The notes under the pieces were generated by a model. It saw only the letters and a list, made by a program, of their open reading frames with translations. It was not told the origin of the DNA and made no database searches. Positions 17,039 through 26,142 of a stretch of 41,999 nt of DNA are shown piece after piece. Source of the stretch: an uncultured Bacilli bacterium (GTDB lineage: Bacteria; Bacillota_I; Bacilli_A; RF39; UBA660). Position 1 is the stretch's first letter. Every line of letters begins with the position of its first letter. The translations under genes and the position numbers were made by a program. The DNA is taken from the NCBI GenBank assembly GCA_934086935.1, contig CAKOIQ010000008.1, positions 1-41,999 on the forward strand. The letters run 5' to 3'.

Positions 17039-19502
17039 TTTTATATGTTATTACTATTATAGTTAGTAATGTTGTTAATGTAATGATTGAGCCTATTTTT
17101 AGACCTGGTACTGTATATTTAAATGTTATTTGATGTTTTCCTGGTGTTAGATTTATTCCTATTAATCCGTCGTATATTTTATCTATTTTGGCTTGTTTAT
17201 TGTCTACATATACTTTCCAACCATTATCACTTGCTATGGTTGTAAATAGGAGTGTATCTTCTTTAACGTTTATTGTTGTTTCAAAGTATGCATCATTTTT
17301 ATATTTTGTAATTTCTAATTTATTTTTATTAATGTTTTCTATAAGTTTTTGATATATATTGTAGTTTATTTCATAGATGTGATAATCAAAATCTTTAAAG
17401 TCATCATTTGTTGGATTTATAATTATTTTAATACTATCATTTTTATTTACAAGATATGGATATTTAAATGTTGATCCAATTTCTTTATTATTTACTTTTA
17501 ATGTATAGTTTGTTTTATCTAATCCAGTTTGATAATTATTTTGAATATATATAAATGATTTAGCTGATGCTTTAAATTTATATTCAATTAAAGCAGGAGG
17601 ATTATTTGTTAAACAAATATCTTTTGTACATGATGTATTTTTATAGTATGGAAAATATTCTTTTATAATATTATTATCATCTTTGTTTATGGTTTTAACT
17701 AGGTTATTTAGATTATCTAAATAGTTATCGGTTATTTTTAAATTAAGGATGTCTTTATTGGTCATAAAACCAATGTTAGTTGCATCTTGATTTTGATAAA
17801 TATTATATCCATTTGATGTTGTTAATAAATTGTAGTAATCAATATTATTTTTTGTTATGTAATATTTGATGTTAAAGATAGCATTTACAACTGGGTTGTT
17901 ATAAAAATAATTGGTATTACAATTATCAATTGTTAGTAAACCAAATACTTTTTTTATTAAAGTATAGACATTTTGGTTACGAAGGGAACTAAATAAATTC
18001 ATGTCGTTATAATCTATTAATAAGCCATTATTTTTTATTGTACGATCATCAAATGATACTTTATAGAAAAGATTATTATCATTTATTTTATTAATTATTT
18101 CTTTATTATTTTGATAATTTATTTCGAATTTAGATTTTTGATTGGTGTTACCAACATTTTTAATTGTAACGAATGTGTTTGCAGTTAATTCAATAATAAG
18201 AATTAAAATTAAGAATTTTTTTAAATCTTTACTATTTTGAATAAATAGATAATAAATTAAAAATATTATACTTATTACTAAATAGATTACTTTAGGGGGA
18301 ATATTTATTGGATCATTTAGATTTCCTGAGGTAAAGAATCCGATTACAATTAGTGTTGTTAATAATATAAAAGTTAATATTAGTTTTTTTATAGATATTT
18401 TTTCGTAATTTTGAAAATTTTTAAAAGCTAGTAAGATTAGGAAAAAATCAAAGATGAAAGCGTATCTTACAGGATACCAGATTGGCATTTGCATCATTTG
18501 CCAAAAAAAGTCAAGGAAGTTAAATGACATTGATAGGAGAAAGAATATAAATATTATTAGGTTAGTTATTCTCTCTTTAAGTTTTATTTTATTGTTTAAA
18601 AAGTATAAAATAGCATTTAGATAAATAAATAATGTGACATAAACATTTGGGGTTCCATATTCTATATCTCCATTTAAGAATGATCCTAAAGTTAATTTAT
18701 AAAATACGTTTATGGCGTCTAAATCGAATTTAAAGTATTCTTTAACGTATCCTGAAAATAGGGTACTTTTACCTTTTAGAAGTTCTAAAATGGCAGGTAT
18801 AAGAGCAAATGATGATAATAATCCAGCTGCTAGTGATGATAAGATATAAGTTATTATTATTTTTTTATTACATTTATCATTTATTAATTTATAAATAAAG
18901 TAAATAACTGAGAATATACATATCATGTATCCTATATAGAAATTGGATATAATTGCAAGGGATAAGGTAATTATATAGGTTAAATATTTATTTTCTTTAA
19001 ATATTTTTTCTATTCCCATTGTTACTAAAGGAAGTAAGATGATACTATCAAACCACATGTAGTTTAGATAATATAATAAATAATAGGTTGTAAGACCATA
19101 AGTGATACTGAATAAAATATTCTGTTTATCTTTTTTAAAGTAATTTAAAAGTATATACATGGATAATGAAGCAAGACCTGTTTTTAAAATTATTATGAAA
19201 GTATAGAATTCAATTACATGGCCATTAAAGAATAAATATATGAGATTAGTTAGATTAAATGTGTAGTAAACAAAGTTAGCATAGCTATTAAAACCTAATA
19301 ATCCATTAAATGAATAGATTAATGATTTTGAGGTTGTTAATGAATTTATAAAGGTATTTAAGAATCCTGGATATTGATTATATCCATCTAATGATAATAA
19401 TATTTTACTTCCAAATGGATATATTTTATTAAGTAAAAGGCCTATTAAAAATATAATAATTGGTAAGAAAAATACAATTAAGTAGTTTTTATATTTTTTC
19501 AT
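17022..19502 (-). CDS. YfhO-family polytopic membrane protein
   Basis: A membrane protein of about 826 aa. It begins MKKYKNYLIVFFLPIIIFL and shows the YfhO hallmarks LSLDGYNQYPGFL, GFNSYANFVYYTFN and MWFDSIILLPLV. About twelve helices fill residues 1-430, followed by an extracytoplasmic domain and a last helix near 800. The distal region GWKVYVDNKQAKIDKIYDG, then a Gly-rich turn and HQITFKYTVPG, is the conserved YfhO C-terminal motif. Family members are GT-C-like proteins linked to sugar modification of lipoteichoic acid or other envelope polymers. I used the ATG at 19502 because AGGTGAT sits just upstream; a GTG at 19511 is part of that ribosome site. The gene stands alone between opposing units. 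Confidence 0.88.
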   Translation of the reverse strand: MKKYKNYLIVFFLPIIIFLIGLLLNKIYPFGSKILLSLDGYNQYPGFLNTFINSLTTSKSLIYSFNGLLGFNSYANFVYYTFNLTNLIYLFFNGHVIEFYTFIIILKTGLASLSMYILLNYFKKDKQNILFSITYGLTTYYLLYYLNYMWFDSIILLPLVTMGIEKIFKENKYLTYIITLSLAIISNFYIGYMICIFSVIYFIYKLINDKCNKKIIITYILSSLAAGLLSSFALIPAILELLKGKSTLFSGYVKEYFKFDLDAINVFYKLTLGSFLNGDIEYGTPNVYVTLFIYLNAILYFLNNKIKLKERITNLIIFIFFLLSMSFNFLDFFWQMMQMPIWYPVRYAFIFDFFLILLAFKNFQNYEKISIKKLILTFILLTTLIVIGFFTSGNLNDPINIPPKVIYLVISIIFLIYYLFIQNSKDLKKFLILILIIELTANTFVTIKNVGNTNQKSKFEINYQNNKEIINKINDNNLFYKVSFDDRTIKNNGLLIDYNDMNLFSSLRNQNVYTLIKKVFGLLTIDNCNTNYFYNNPVVNAIFNIKYYITKNNIDYYNLLTTSNGYNIYQNQDATNIGFMTNKDILNLKITDNYLDNLNNLVKTINKDDNNIIKEYFPYYKNTSCTKDICLTNNPPALIEYKFKASAKSFIYIQNNYQTGLDKTNYTLKVNNKEIGSTFKYPYLVNKNDSIKIIINPTNDDFKDFDYHIYEINYNIYQKLIENINKNKLEITKYKNDAYFETTINVKEDTLLFTTIASDNGWKVYVDNKQAKIDKIYDGLIGINLTPGKHQITFKYTVPGLKIGSIITLTTLLTIIVITYKKKSKN

Positions 19503-19556
19503 TTTGATCACCTATACAAATGATATCATAAAATGTGTCATTTTAAATAATTAATA

Positions 19557-19598
19557 TTGCTCAATATTCTTTTTTTTGCTATAATTCTCTTAGAATAG
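19557..19598 (+). promoter_or_regulatory. Promoter of the coiled-coil protein gene
   Basis: TTGCTC (19557-19562), a 17-base spacer, TATAAT (19580-19585), six bases, then AGAATAG (19592-19598). The ATG is at 19615 behind AAAGTGGG. Confidence 0.7.
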
Positions 19599-19614
19599 AA
19601 AGTGGGATAGTATC

Positions 19615-21213
19615 ATGAGAGAATTAATTGATGAGATAAATACAAAATTAAAAGAGATAATTAATGATCTTATAAAAAAGAGAATAGAGGTATCTGATGC
19701 TTTAAATTCGGTTCAAGAGAGAATTGATGATAAAATTGAAGAAGCTAAAGGGTATAAAAATAATGTTGATGCAGCTAAAGATAGTATTAGATTATTTGAA
19801 TCGGAAATTGATTCTTTACAAAGTGATTTAGATGAATTAACTGCTAGATTTAGTAATAAAGATTTAAATGCAATTTTAGAAGCAGCTAATAAAGAAATTA
19901 GTAATAAAATTTCTATAAGAGAAAAAGAGATAGCTAAGCAAAGAGAAAAAATTTCTGAATTGACGGAAAAAGCTAGAACTATTAAAGATTTACTTATTAA
20001 TTTAAAGAAAGATAAAGAAACTAAGAAGACTAGATTAGATAATTTAAATGATGTTATTTATTATTATGAACAAGAATTAAATAGAATTATTGATTATTCT
20101 GAGGCTAATCCCGATTCGTTAGTGTATGTTCCAGAAGAACCTATTAGTTTTAATCCTTATGATAATGATGAAGAAATTTCTTTAGATAGTCCAGTATTTG
20201 ATGAAATTGAAAATATTGATAAAACTGAAGAAGAAGCTAGTAATGATGACGAGGATGATGATGCTTTAGTTTTAAAGAGTGATGAAGAGACTAAAAAAGT
20301 ACAAAATGATATTGTAGATGATATGCTTTCTAATAAAGAAAATGCCAAAAAGACATTTGAAAAGGATGAAGAAGAATTACAAGAAACTTCTAAAGAAGAA
20401 CCTTTAAAATCTGAAGTAAAAGAAGAGAAAGAACCGGTTTTATTTGAACATGATAAAACTGAAAAGATAGATTTTAAAACATTAAACGATTCTATTAATA
20501 AAGAATATGAAAATATTTTTGGTAGTAGTGAAGAAATAAGTATTCCTGATGATACTGCTTTATTTTCAATGAAGAGTGAGGATAATGTTTTTGATAATCC
20601 TTCTTTTGAAGAAGAGCAAGAACCGGTAAAAAAAGATGCTAATGAAACAATGGATGATACTGTTACTACTAATGTTCCTAGTAATTTTGATGATTTAATG
20701 AATTCTTTAAATGAAGATATATTAAATACTCCAGTTAAAGATGATACTGGTATAGATGTTTTCGGTAGTAGTAGTGGAACTAAGAAATATTCTTATGATA
20801 AGGGTAGTGAAAATGATGATTTTGTTAGAAATTTCTTTACTACCAATAAAATAGATTATGATAAATTTAGTACAGAAGAACAAAATTATTTGAAACAAAT
20901 ATTTAATCCGATTGGTTTTAGTAAGATTTTAGATGTTTTAAAGAGAAATAATATTAGTTTGAATTTTATTTATGGAGCAAGTAAAATATTTGAAATGCCT
21001 TATAATGAATTAGAAACTATTATTAATAAATTATTATTAGCTGGACAAACTACTCAAAATATAAGTTATGTTCTTAGTACATTACCTTTAATTAATAGTA
21101 TTGATTTAGGAGAAGTAATCAATAGTTATGGAAAAGATGCTAAGAATACTGATATTGCAGATATAATTGTTAAGGCTAAACATTTAAATGATATTGGTAG
21201 AGGTGATAAATAA
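19615..21213 (+). CDS. Coiled-coil protein with acidic linker and C-terminal helical-repeat domain, unknown function
   Basis: A 532-aa cytoplasmic protein with no signal peptide or membrane segment. Residues 1-160 form long coiled coils (heptad-rich, Lys/Glu). Residues 175-400 are a disordered, very acidic Asp/Glu/Ser linker. Residues 405-530 are helical, with repeats such as FNPIGFSKILDVLKRNNIS and PYNELETIINKLLLAGQTTQ that recall mTERF-like or HEAT-type helical pairs. The stop overlaps the start of the next gene by one base (TAATG). The two proteins share the same helical style and probably act together. The layout fits a structural or division-associated protein, but I do not recognise a family. 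Confidence 0.75.
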   Translation: MRELIDEINTKLKEIINDLIKKRIEVSDALNSVQERIDDKIEEAKGYKNNVDAAKDSIRLFESEIDSLQSDLDELTARFSNKDLNAILEAANKEISNKISIREKEIAKQREKISELTEKARTIKDLLINLKKDKETKKTRLDNLNDVIYYYEQELNRIIDYSEANPDSLVYVPEEPISFNPYDNDEEISLDSPVFDEIENIDKTEEEASNDDEDDDALVLKSDEETKKVQNDIVDDMLSNKENAKKTFEKDEEELQETSKEEPLKSEVKEEKEPVLFEHDKTEKIDFKTLNDSINKEYENIFGSSEEISIPDDTALFSMKSEDNVFDNPSFEEEQEPVKKDANETMDDTVTTNVPSNFDDLMNSLNEDILNTPVKDDTGIDVFGSSSGTKKYSYDKGSENDDFVRNFFTTNKIDYDKFSTEEQNYLKQIFNPIGFSKILDVLKRNNISLNFIYGASKIFEMPYNELETIINKLLLAGQTTQNISYVLSTLPLINSIDLGEVINSYGKDAKNTDIADIIVKAKHLNDIGRGDK

Positions 21214-21500
21214 TGGATTATTTATTAGATTTAGAATTAACTCAAGAAGATGTTAATACTTTAAGTACAACTTTACCTAAGAATGTAATTGAAAAGTTAA
21301 CGATGTTTCCTAATATTGTTAGAACTGATTATCAATTATTAAAAAGTGTTGGGATTAAGAATTATAAAGAAATATTTATGGGTCATACTCATATGTTTAC
21401 AATGAATCCTGATAAATTTGAAGCTATTTTTGATAAGTATGATCATACTGATTTAATTAGATGTTTGGAAAAAAATGGTGCAGTTATAGAAAAACTATAA
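21213..21500 (+). CDS. Small helical protein, likely partner of the upstream coiled-coil protein
   Basis: A 95-aa soluble protein whose ATG overlaps the previous stop. It reads as three to four helical hairpins: LPKNVIEKLTMFPNIV, YQLLKSVGIKNYKEIFMG, MNPDKFEAIFDKYD and LIRCLEKNGAVIEKL. The loss of position every 30 to 35 residues resembles mTERF-like repeats and the C-terminal domain of its neighbour. Translational coupling suggests a stoichiometric complex. No catalytic motif is visible; function unknown. Confidence 0.75.
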   Translation: MDYLLDLELTQEDVNTLSTTLPKNVIEKLTMFPNIVRTDYQLLKSVGIKNYKEIFMGHTHMFTMNPDKFEAIFDKYDHTDLIRCLEKNGAVIEKL

Positions 21501-21524
21501 TTGTATAGAAAGTGTATATAAGAT

Positions 21525-21555
21525 AAAGGTGCTTATTTAAAAGCATCTTTTTATT
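21525..21555 (+). terminator. Terminator after the coiled-coil operon
   Basis: AAAGGTGCTT (21525-21534), loop ATTTAA and AAGCATCTTT (21541-21550) with one G-U pair, then T. Confidence 0.82.
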
Positions 21556-21564
21556 TGGTATAAT
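21556..21564 (+). promoter_or_regulatory. Extended -10 promoter of the glucosaminidase gene
   Basis: TGG followed by TATAAT (21559-21564) forms an extended -10 with no good -35. Transcription would begin near 21571, after an ATG at 21569, which therefore cannot be the start codon. Confidence 0.5.
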
Positions 21565-21595
21565 TAGTATGGATAAGTATAAAGTAGGTGGTAGA

Positions 21596-23557
21596 TTGAA
21601 ACATTATTTAAGATTACTTATTGTTTTAATTATTTGTTTTGGTGTTAATGTTTATGCGGATACTACTTATATTAGAGGTAATATTACAAAAGGGACGTCT
21701 AAAGTTACGGTTAGAACTTGTGCTAGTAGTTCTTGTGGTGCTCTTAAAAGTGATACTAATACAAATATTTCTATTTCATATCCTGAAATGTTTGAAGTTT
21801 TGGGAGAAGAAAATGGTTTTTATAAAATAAGTTTACAGTTTAATAGTTATTATTATATTGGTTATATTTCGAAGGGAACTAGTAGTAAAGATTATGTTGA
21901 AACGAAAACTTTTACGATCACTGATGGTGTGATTAATGAATTACTTACTTTAGGTTTTCCTCAAAGTTATGCAGAAAAACTAGCTAAATTAAAAGTTTCA
22001 CATCCAGAATGGGTATTTGTACCTTATAAAGTTAATGCGACTTGGGATGAAGTTATTGCTGGGGAAACTAAATATATAAGTACTAATTTAATTAATGGTA
22101 CTAATACTTCTTTAAGAAATACTGAAGATGGTGCCTATGTTGATGGTAAATGGACGGAATTTGCTGGTGGAGGATGGTACTCTGCTAGTAAACAGACTGT
22201 TAAATATTTTGTTGATCCAAGAAACTTTTTAAATGATGGTCATGTGTTTATGTTTGAGGTTCTTAATTTTGATAAGGATATTCAAACTAATGAATTATTA
22301 CAATCTTTATTAAATGGTAGTTTTATGAGTGGTAATGGTTTTTACTATAATGATAAAAATGAAAAAGTAGATATTAGTTATGCAGAAATATTTAAAACTG
22401 CTGGTGAAAAAAATGAAATTAGTTCGGTACATTTGATTAGTAGAGTTATACAAGAACAAGGGTTAAATGGATCGGCTTTATCAAGTGGTGATAATAGTGA
22501 ACATCCAGGTTATTATAATTTCTTTAATATAAATGCAAATGGTAAGACTACTAGTGAAGTTATTCATAATGGACTTGCTTATGCTAAGAAGAAAGAATGG
22601 AATAGTCCATTAAGTTCAATTATTGGAGGAGCTGCTTTATTAAATAATTATATAAAGTATGGTCAAAATACTTTATATTTGCAAAAGTTTGATTTTGCTG
22701 GAGATAATTATTATACCAATCAATATATGCAAAATATTAGAGCACCTTATTCTGAAAGTTATACTGCTTATAGTGCTTATGCTAAGAATAATTTTTTAGA
22801 TATTAAATTTACTTTTAGTATTCCAGTTTTTAAAGGGGTAATGCCTGATAAAACTTCTTTAGATATTAAGTATAATGAAGATTCTTCTTTAAGTATGCTT
22901 AGTGTGACTAGTTGTAATTTAAATCCATCTTTTACATCTAGTGCTTATAATTATACTTGTTATGTAGATAAAAAGATTGATAGTATAACAGTTAATGCTA
23001 GTCCAACTGCTAGTACTAGTACAGTTAAAGGAACTGGTAAATTTGATTTAAATAATGATGTTAATACTATTGAAATTATTGTTAAATCAGCAGCTGGTAC
23101 TACCAGTACTTATAAGATAACGGTAAATAAAGTTGAAGAAGTAGTACTTACTCCTGACGAAATACTTGCTAAGATGCAGATAAGTAATAAGGGTGGATAT
23201 ATAAGTGGTTTTGATTTAGGTAGTGATGCTAATTCATTTAATAAATTACTTAATAGTGTTTATCCAAAAGCAGTTTCTGAGATACCTGAAAATAAAATAT
23301 TACATACAGGAATGAATGTTAAGATAACTAGTGGAATAAGTAGTAATTATACGGTTGTTATTTATGGAGATAATAATGGTGATGGGGTAATTGATATTTT
23401 AGATTTATTAAAAATACAGAAACATTTACTTGGTGTTAATAAATTAAAAGATGCTTATTTTAATGCTAGTGATGTTAATAAAGATGGTTTAATTGATATT
23501 ATTGATTTATTAAAGATGAGAAAACATATTTTGAATGTTAATAAGATTGAGCAATAG
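21596..23557 (+). CDS. Secreted glucosaminidase with SH3-like, cadherin-like and C-terminal dockerin domains
   Basis: An exported peptidoglycan hydrolase of about 653 aa. I place the start at TTG 21596, behind GTAGGTGG, which gives a clean signal peptide KHYLRLLIVLIICFGVNVYA. Domain order: SH3b-like wall-binding domain (about 22-100); a LytD/GH73-type N-acetylglucosaminidase domain (about 120-420) with the likely acid Glu287 in VIQEQG and the HPGYYNFFNI motif; a cadherin-like sandwich (about 440-520); a linker; and a dockerin with two loops, GDNNGDGVIDILDLLKIQKH and DVNKDGLIDIIDLLKMRKH. It should cut the glycan of peptidoglycan during growth or separation. The gene for an anchored cohesin-like protein follows nine bases later, mirroring the protease-scaffold pair at 11272-16774. 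Confidence 0.85.
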   Translation: MKHYLRLLIVLIICFGVNVYADTTYIRGNITKGTSKVTVRTCASSSCGALKSDTNTNISISYPEMFEVLGEENGFYKISLQFNSYYYIGYISKGTSSKDYVETKTFTITDGVINELLTLGFPQSYAEKLAKLKVSHPEWVFVPYKVNATWDEVIAGETKYISTNLINGTNTSLRNTEDGAYVDGKWTEFAGGGWYSASKQTVKYFVDPRNFLNDGHVFMFEVLNFDKDIQTNELLQSLLNGSFMSGNGFYYNDKNEKVDISYAEIFKTAGEKNEISSVHLISRVIQEQGLNGSALSSGDNSEHPGYYNFFNINANGKTTSEVIHNGLAYAKKKEWNSPLSSIIGGAALLNNYIKYGQNTLYLQKFDFAGDNYYTNQYMQNIRAPYSESYTAYSAYAKNNFLDIKFTFSIPVFKGVMPDKTSLDIKYNEDSSLSMLSVTSCNLNPSFTSSAYNYTCYVDKKIDSITVNASPTASTSTVKGTGKFDLNNDVNTIEIIVKSAAGTTSTYKITVNKVEEVVLTPDEILAKMQISNKGGYISGFDLGSDANSFNKLLNSVYPKAVSEIPENKILHTGMNVKITSGISSNYTVVIYGDNNGDGVIDILDLLKIQKHLLGVNKLKDAYFNASDVNKDGLIDIIDLLKMRKHILNVNKIEQ

Positions 23558-23565
23558 GAGGACAT

Positions 23566-24936
23566 ATGAAAAATAAAATATTGTTATTATTGGGTTTACT
23601 TTTACTTCCACTTAATGTATTTGCTGCTTCTGGTAGTATTAAAGCAAGTGCAAGCTCTAGTAAGGTTACCATTGGTAATACTATTAAAGTTAAAGTTACT
23701 GTTAGTAGTACTGATACGTTAGGTACTTGGAGATATGGTTTATCTTATGATAAATCTAAGTTATCTTTGATTAGTGGAGATACTTCCATTGTAGATTATG
23801 GTGATGGAACTTATAAGAGTAAGACTTATTCTTATAAGTTTAAAGCTATTGCTACTGGTAGTGCTAAGATTACGATTGATAATCCGAAGATTTCTGATTG
23901 GAATACTGAATCATATATTCAAACTAGTGCTGGTAATTTAACTTTAACGGTTAAAGAAGTTGTTGTTATTAATTATAGTAGTGATAATAATTTAAAGAGT
24001 TTAAGTATTGATGGTTTTAATATTAGTCCTGCTTTTAATAAGAATACTCTAGAATATAATGTTACTTTAAAGCCTACTACTACTTCTATTAAGGTTAATG
24101 CTACTTTAAGCGATTCTAAGGCTAAATTAAGTGGTGTTGGTGAAGTTGAGGTAAAAGAGGGAAATAATCAAATAAATGTAGTGGTAACAGCCGAAAATGG
24201 TACTTCTAAAACATATGTTATCAATGCGGTTGTTCCGGAAAAGGATCCAATTGAACATAAATTTGGGGAAAAAAATTATAATATATTAAGAAAATTACCA
24301 GAAAATGTACCAATTAATTTTAGTAATGCAACTTTAAAATTTAATGATGAAGAAATTCCTTGTTTACAAAATCAAACATTAAATATTACCTTAATATATT
24401 TAAGAAATTCTAAGAATGAAGAAAACTTTTATATATATGATGAAAAAAATGATAAAGTTACTTTATATAATCAAATAGATAATAATGAAACTAGTGTTTA
24501 TGTTTTAAATAATATTGAGAATATTAAAGGATTATATAAGACTTCTTTAAATATTCATGGTGAGGTAGTTAATGCCTATCAAATAAAATTAGGAAGTAAG
24601 GATTATATAATTAAAGCTAGAAATGTATCAACTGGTAAAGAAAATTTATATGTTTATGATCAAGATAATAAAACTATAAGTTTATTTAATCAGGAAGATA
24701 TTAGTTATTTGGTTGATAATACTAATCTTTATAAGATGCTTTTAATTGGACTTGGTTCTTTAATTATTATTTTATTTTTAATTATGATTATATCAACTAA
24801 GAATAAGAAGAAATTAAATGCAATGATTGTTAAGTTGCAGGAAGAAAATCGTAATTTGGAAATTAGTAAAGAAATAAATAATAATAAAAAAAAGAAAGAT
24901 AAAAAAGAAGAAGTAAATGAAAAGAGTGATGAATAA
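23566..24936 (+). CDS. Membrane-anchored cohesin-like protein with cadherin-like domain
   Basis: A 456-aa surface protein behind a strong AGGAGG site. A signal peptide (MKNKILLLLGLLLLPLNVFA) is followed by a cohesin-like sandwich at about 21-135. The first half reads IGNTIKVKVTVSS, LSYDKSKLSLISGD and SYKFKAIATGSAKITI, the usual cohesin strand order. One cadherin-like domain follows (LKSLSIDGFNISPAFNKNTL, about 143-225), then an extra beta domain, a single transmembrane helix near 392-413 and a Lys/Glu-rich cytoplasmic coiled tail. As the immediate partner of a dockerin-bearing hydrolase, it is the probable docking site for it. The charged cytoplasmic tail is longer than in the first scaffold. 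Confidence 0.82.
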   Translation: MKNKILLLLGLLLLPLNVFAASGSIKASASSSKVTIGNTIKVKVTVSSTDTLGTWRYGLSYDKSKLSLISGDTSIVDYGDGTYKSKTYSYKFKAIATGSAKITIDNPKISDWNTESYIQTSAGNLTLTVKEVVVINYSSDNNLKSLSIDGFNISPAFNKNTLEYNVTLKPTTTSIKVNATLSDSKAKLSGVGEVEVKEGNNQINVVVTAENGTSKTYVINAVVPEKDPIEHKFGEKNYNILRKLPENVPINFSNATLKFNDEEIPCLQNQTLNITLIYLRNSKNEENFYIYDEKNDKVTLYNQIDNNETSVYVLNNIENIKGLYKTSLNIHGEVVNAYQIKLGSKDYIIKARNVSTGKENLYVYDQDNKTISLFNQEDISYLVDNTNLYKMLLIGLGSLIIILFLIMIISTKNKKKLNAMIVKLQEENRNLEISKEINNNKKKKDKKEEVNEKSDE

Positions 24937-24940
24937 TTCA

Positions 24941-24969
24941 TTGCTTTTTTTCTGGGAGGTTTATATAAT
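24941..24969 (+). promoter_or_regulatory. recX promoter giving an apparently leaderless mRNA
   Basis: TTGCTT (24941-24946), 17 bases, TATAAT (24964-24969), then six bases to the ATG at 24976. The expected start of transcription is the A of that ATG. A GGAGG at 24955-24959 lies 16 bases before the ATG and upstream of the transcript. Confidence 0.6.
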
Positions 24970-24975
24970 TAGTTT

Positions 24976-25737
24976 ATGGAAATAAAAAAGTTTAAAAAAT
25001 TAAAAAATAATATTTATGAATTAGAACTAGATAATGGTTCTTTAGTTAAGTTGTATGATGATGTTATTGTTAAATATAGTTTATTAATTAATAAAAAAAT
25101 TGATAGTAAATTATTAGATGAAATAACTAAGTATAATACTTCTTTAGATGCTTATTATTTAAGTTTAAAGTGTATATCTAAGAAACTTAGATGTGAAAAA
25201 GAAATTGAAAAGTATTTAACTAAGTTAGAATTTAATAAAGATGTTATAGATAAAACAATAAGTAAATTAAATAAAGAGGGATATTTAAAACATGATATTT
25301 ATATTAAGAGTTATATAAATGATATTTATAATTTTAATAATTATGGACCAGATAAGATTATATTTAACTTAAGAGAATTAGGTTTTAATTTAAATGAGAT
25401 TGAACCTTATTTAGAGGATAAAGATTTTAGGAGTAAAGCAATTAAGATAATTGATAAGAAAGTTAAAGCTAATCATAAGTTATCTAATTATATGTTAAAA
25501 CAAAATATATCTAATTATTTAATTAATTTAGGTTATTCTAGGGATATATTTTATGATTATTTAGATGCGGTTAAGGTTAATAATAAAGATGTTTTAGTTA
25601 AAGATGCGAATATTTTTATAAAAAAGTATTCTAAAAAGTATGAAAATAAAGAACTTTTATATTTTGTTAAAGACAAATTATATAAAAAAGGGTATAATAG
25701 TAGTGAAATTGATGAGGTGTTAAATGAATTATTATAA
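24976..25737 (+). CDS. recX: RecX-family regulator of recombinase A
   Basis: A 253-aa cytoplasmic protein of three-helix repeats. RecX features are a basic N-terminal domain, then SLKCISKKLRCEKEIEKYL with the L-x-x-K-x-x-R pattern and VIDKTISKLNKEGYLKHDIYIKSYI, the most conserved part of the family. Two further repeats end in YNSSEIDEVLNELL. RecX binds along RecA filaments and limits their activity. Its length matches Firmicute RecX. The gene overlaps the next by 14 bases. Confidence 0.85.
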   Translation: MEIKKFKKLKNNIYELELDNGSLVKLYDDVIVKYSLLINKKIDSKLLDEITKYNTSLDAYYLSLKCISKKLRCEKEIEKYLTKLEFNKDVIDKTISKLNKEGYLKHDIYIKSYINDIYNFNNYGPDKIIFNLRELGFNLNEIEPYLEDKDFRSKAIKIIDKKVKANHKLSNYMLKQNISNYLINLGYSRDIFYDYLDAVKVNNKDVLVKDANIFIKKYSKKYENKELLYFVKDKLYKKGYNSSEIDEVLNELL

Positions 25738-26128
25738 GAATATGTCTAAAGAAGATAAGAATAAATTAAAAGAAGATTTTAAAAATGAAGATAATTATTT
25801 AATTTATGTTAAAGCTAATAGAATATGTGGTATTTGTATTTTTGGCATTATATTTGGGTTATGTGCTTTATGTTTTGATATTATTTTTCATCAACCAGTT
25901 TTGAGTGGAATATTAGATGGTATTTTATTAGTGTTTTCTATTACTTTTTTAATTAAGATGAATAATAATAAGAATTTATTGCTTGGAAATTATGCGAATG
26001 TTTTAGAATCTAAAAGAGTAGAAGAAGAAACTAGAAAAAAAGCTGCTAAGAAAGCTGCTTCTAAGAAAAAGAGTAATCCTAAAAAGAAAGTTAATGATGA
26101 AAAAAAGACAATAAAAAAATCAGCTTAA
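25724..26128 (+). CDS. Small two-helix membrane protein with Lys/Ala-rich tail
   Basis: A 134-aa protein that overlaps recX by 14 bases, implying coupling. After an N-terminal charged part come two hydrophobic helices (about 38-56 and 60-80), then a very basic tail (EETRKKAAKKAASKKKSNPK) that should face the cytoplasm. Basic, low-complexity tails of this kind often bind nucleic acid or acidic membrane lipid. I do not recognise a family. Confidence 0.7.
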   Translation: MNYYKNMSKEDKNKLKEDFKNEDNYLIYVKANRICGICIFGIIFGLCALCFDIIFHQPVLSGILDGILLVFSITFLIKMNNNKNLLLGNYANVLESKRVEEETRKKAAKKAASKKKSNPKKKVNDEKKTIKKSA

Positions 26129-26142
26129 TAAGCTGTTTTTTT
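26121..26142 (+). terminator. Terminator after the recX operon
   Basis: CAGCTT (26121-26126), loop AAT, AAGCTG (26130-26135), then T. It overlaps the last codons of the membrane protein gene and abuts the convergent prsA-like stop. Confidence 0.85.

Noticed and set aside
21569..21595. ATG at 21569 as the start of the glucosaminidase.
   Set aside because: It lies five bases after the -10 box, before the expected transcript start, and adds charged residues before the signal peptide; the TTG at 21596 has a ribosome site.
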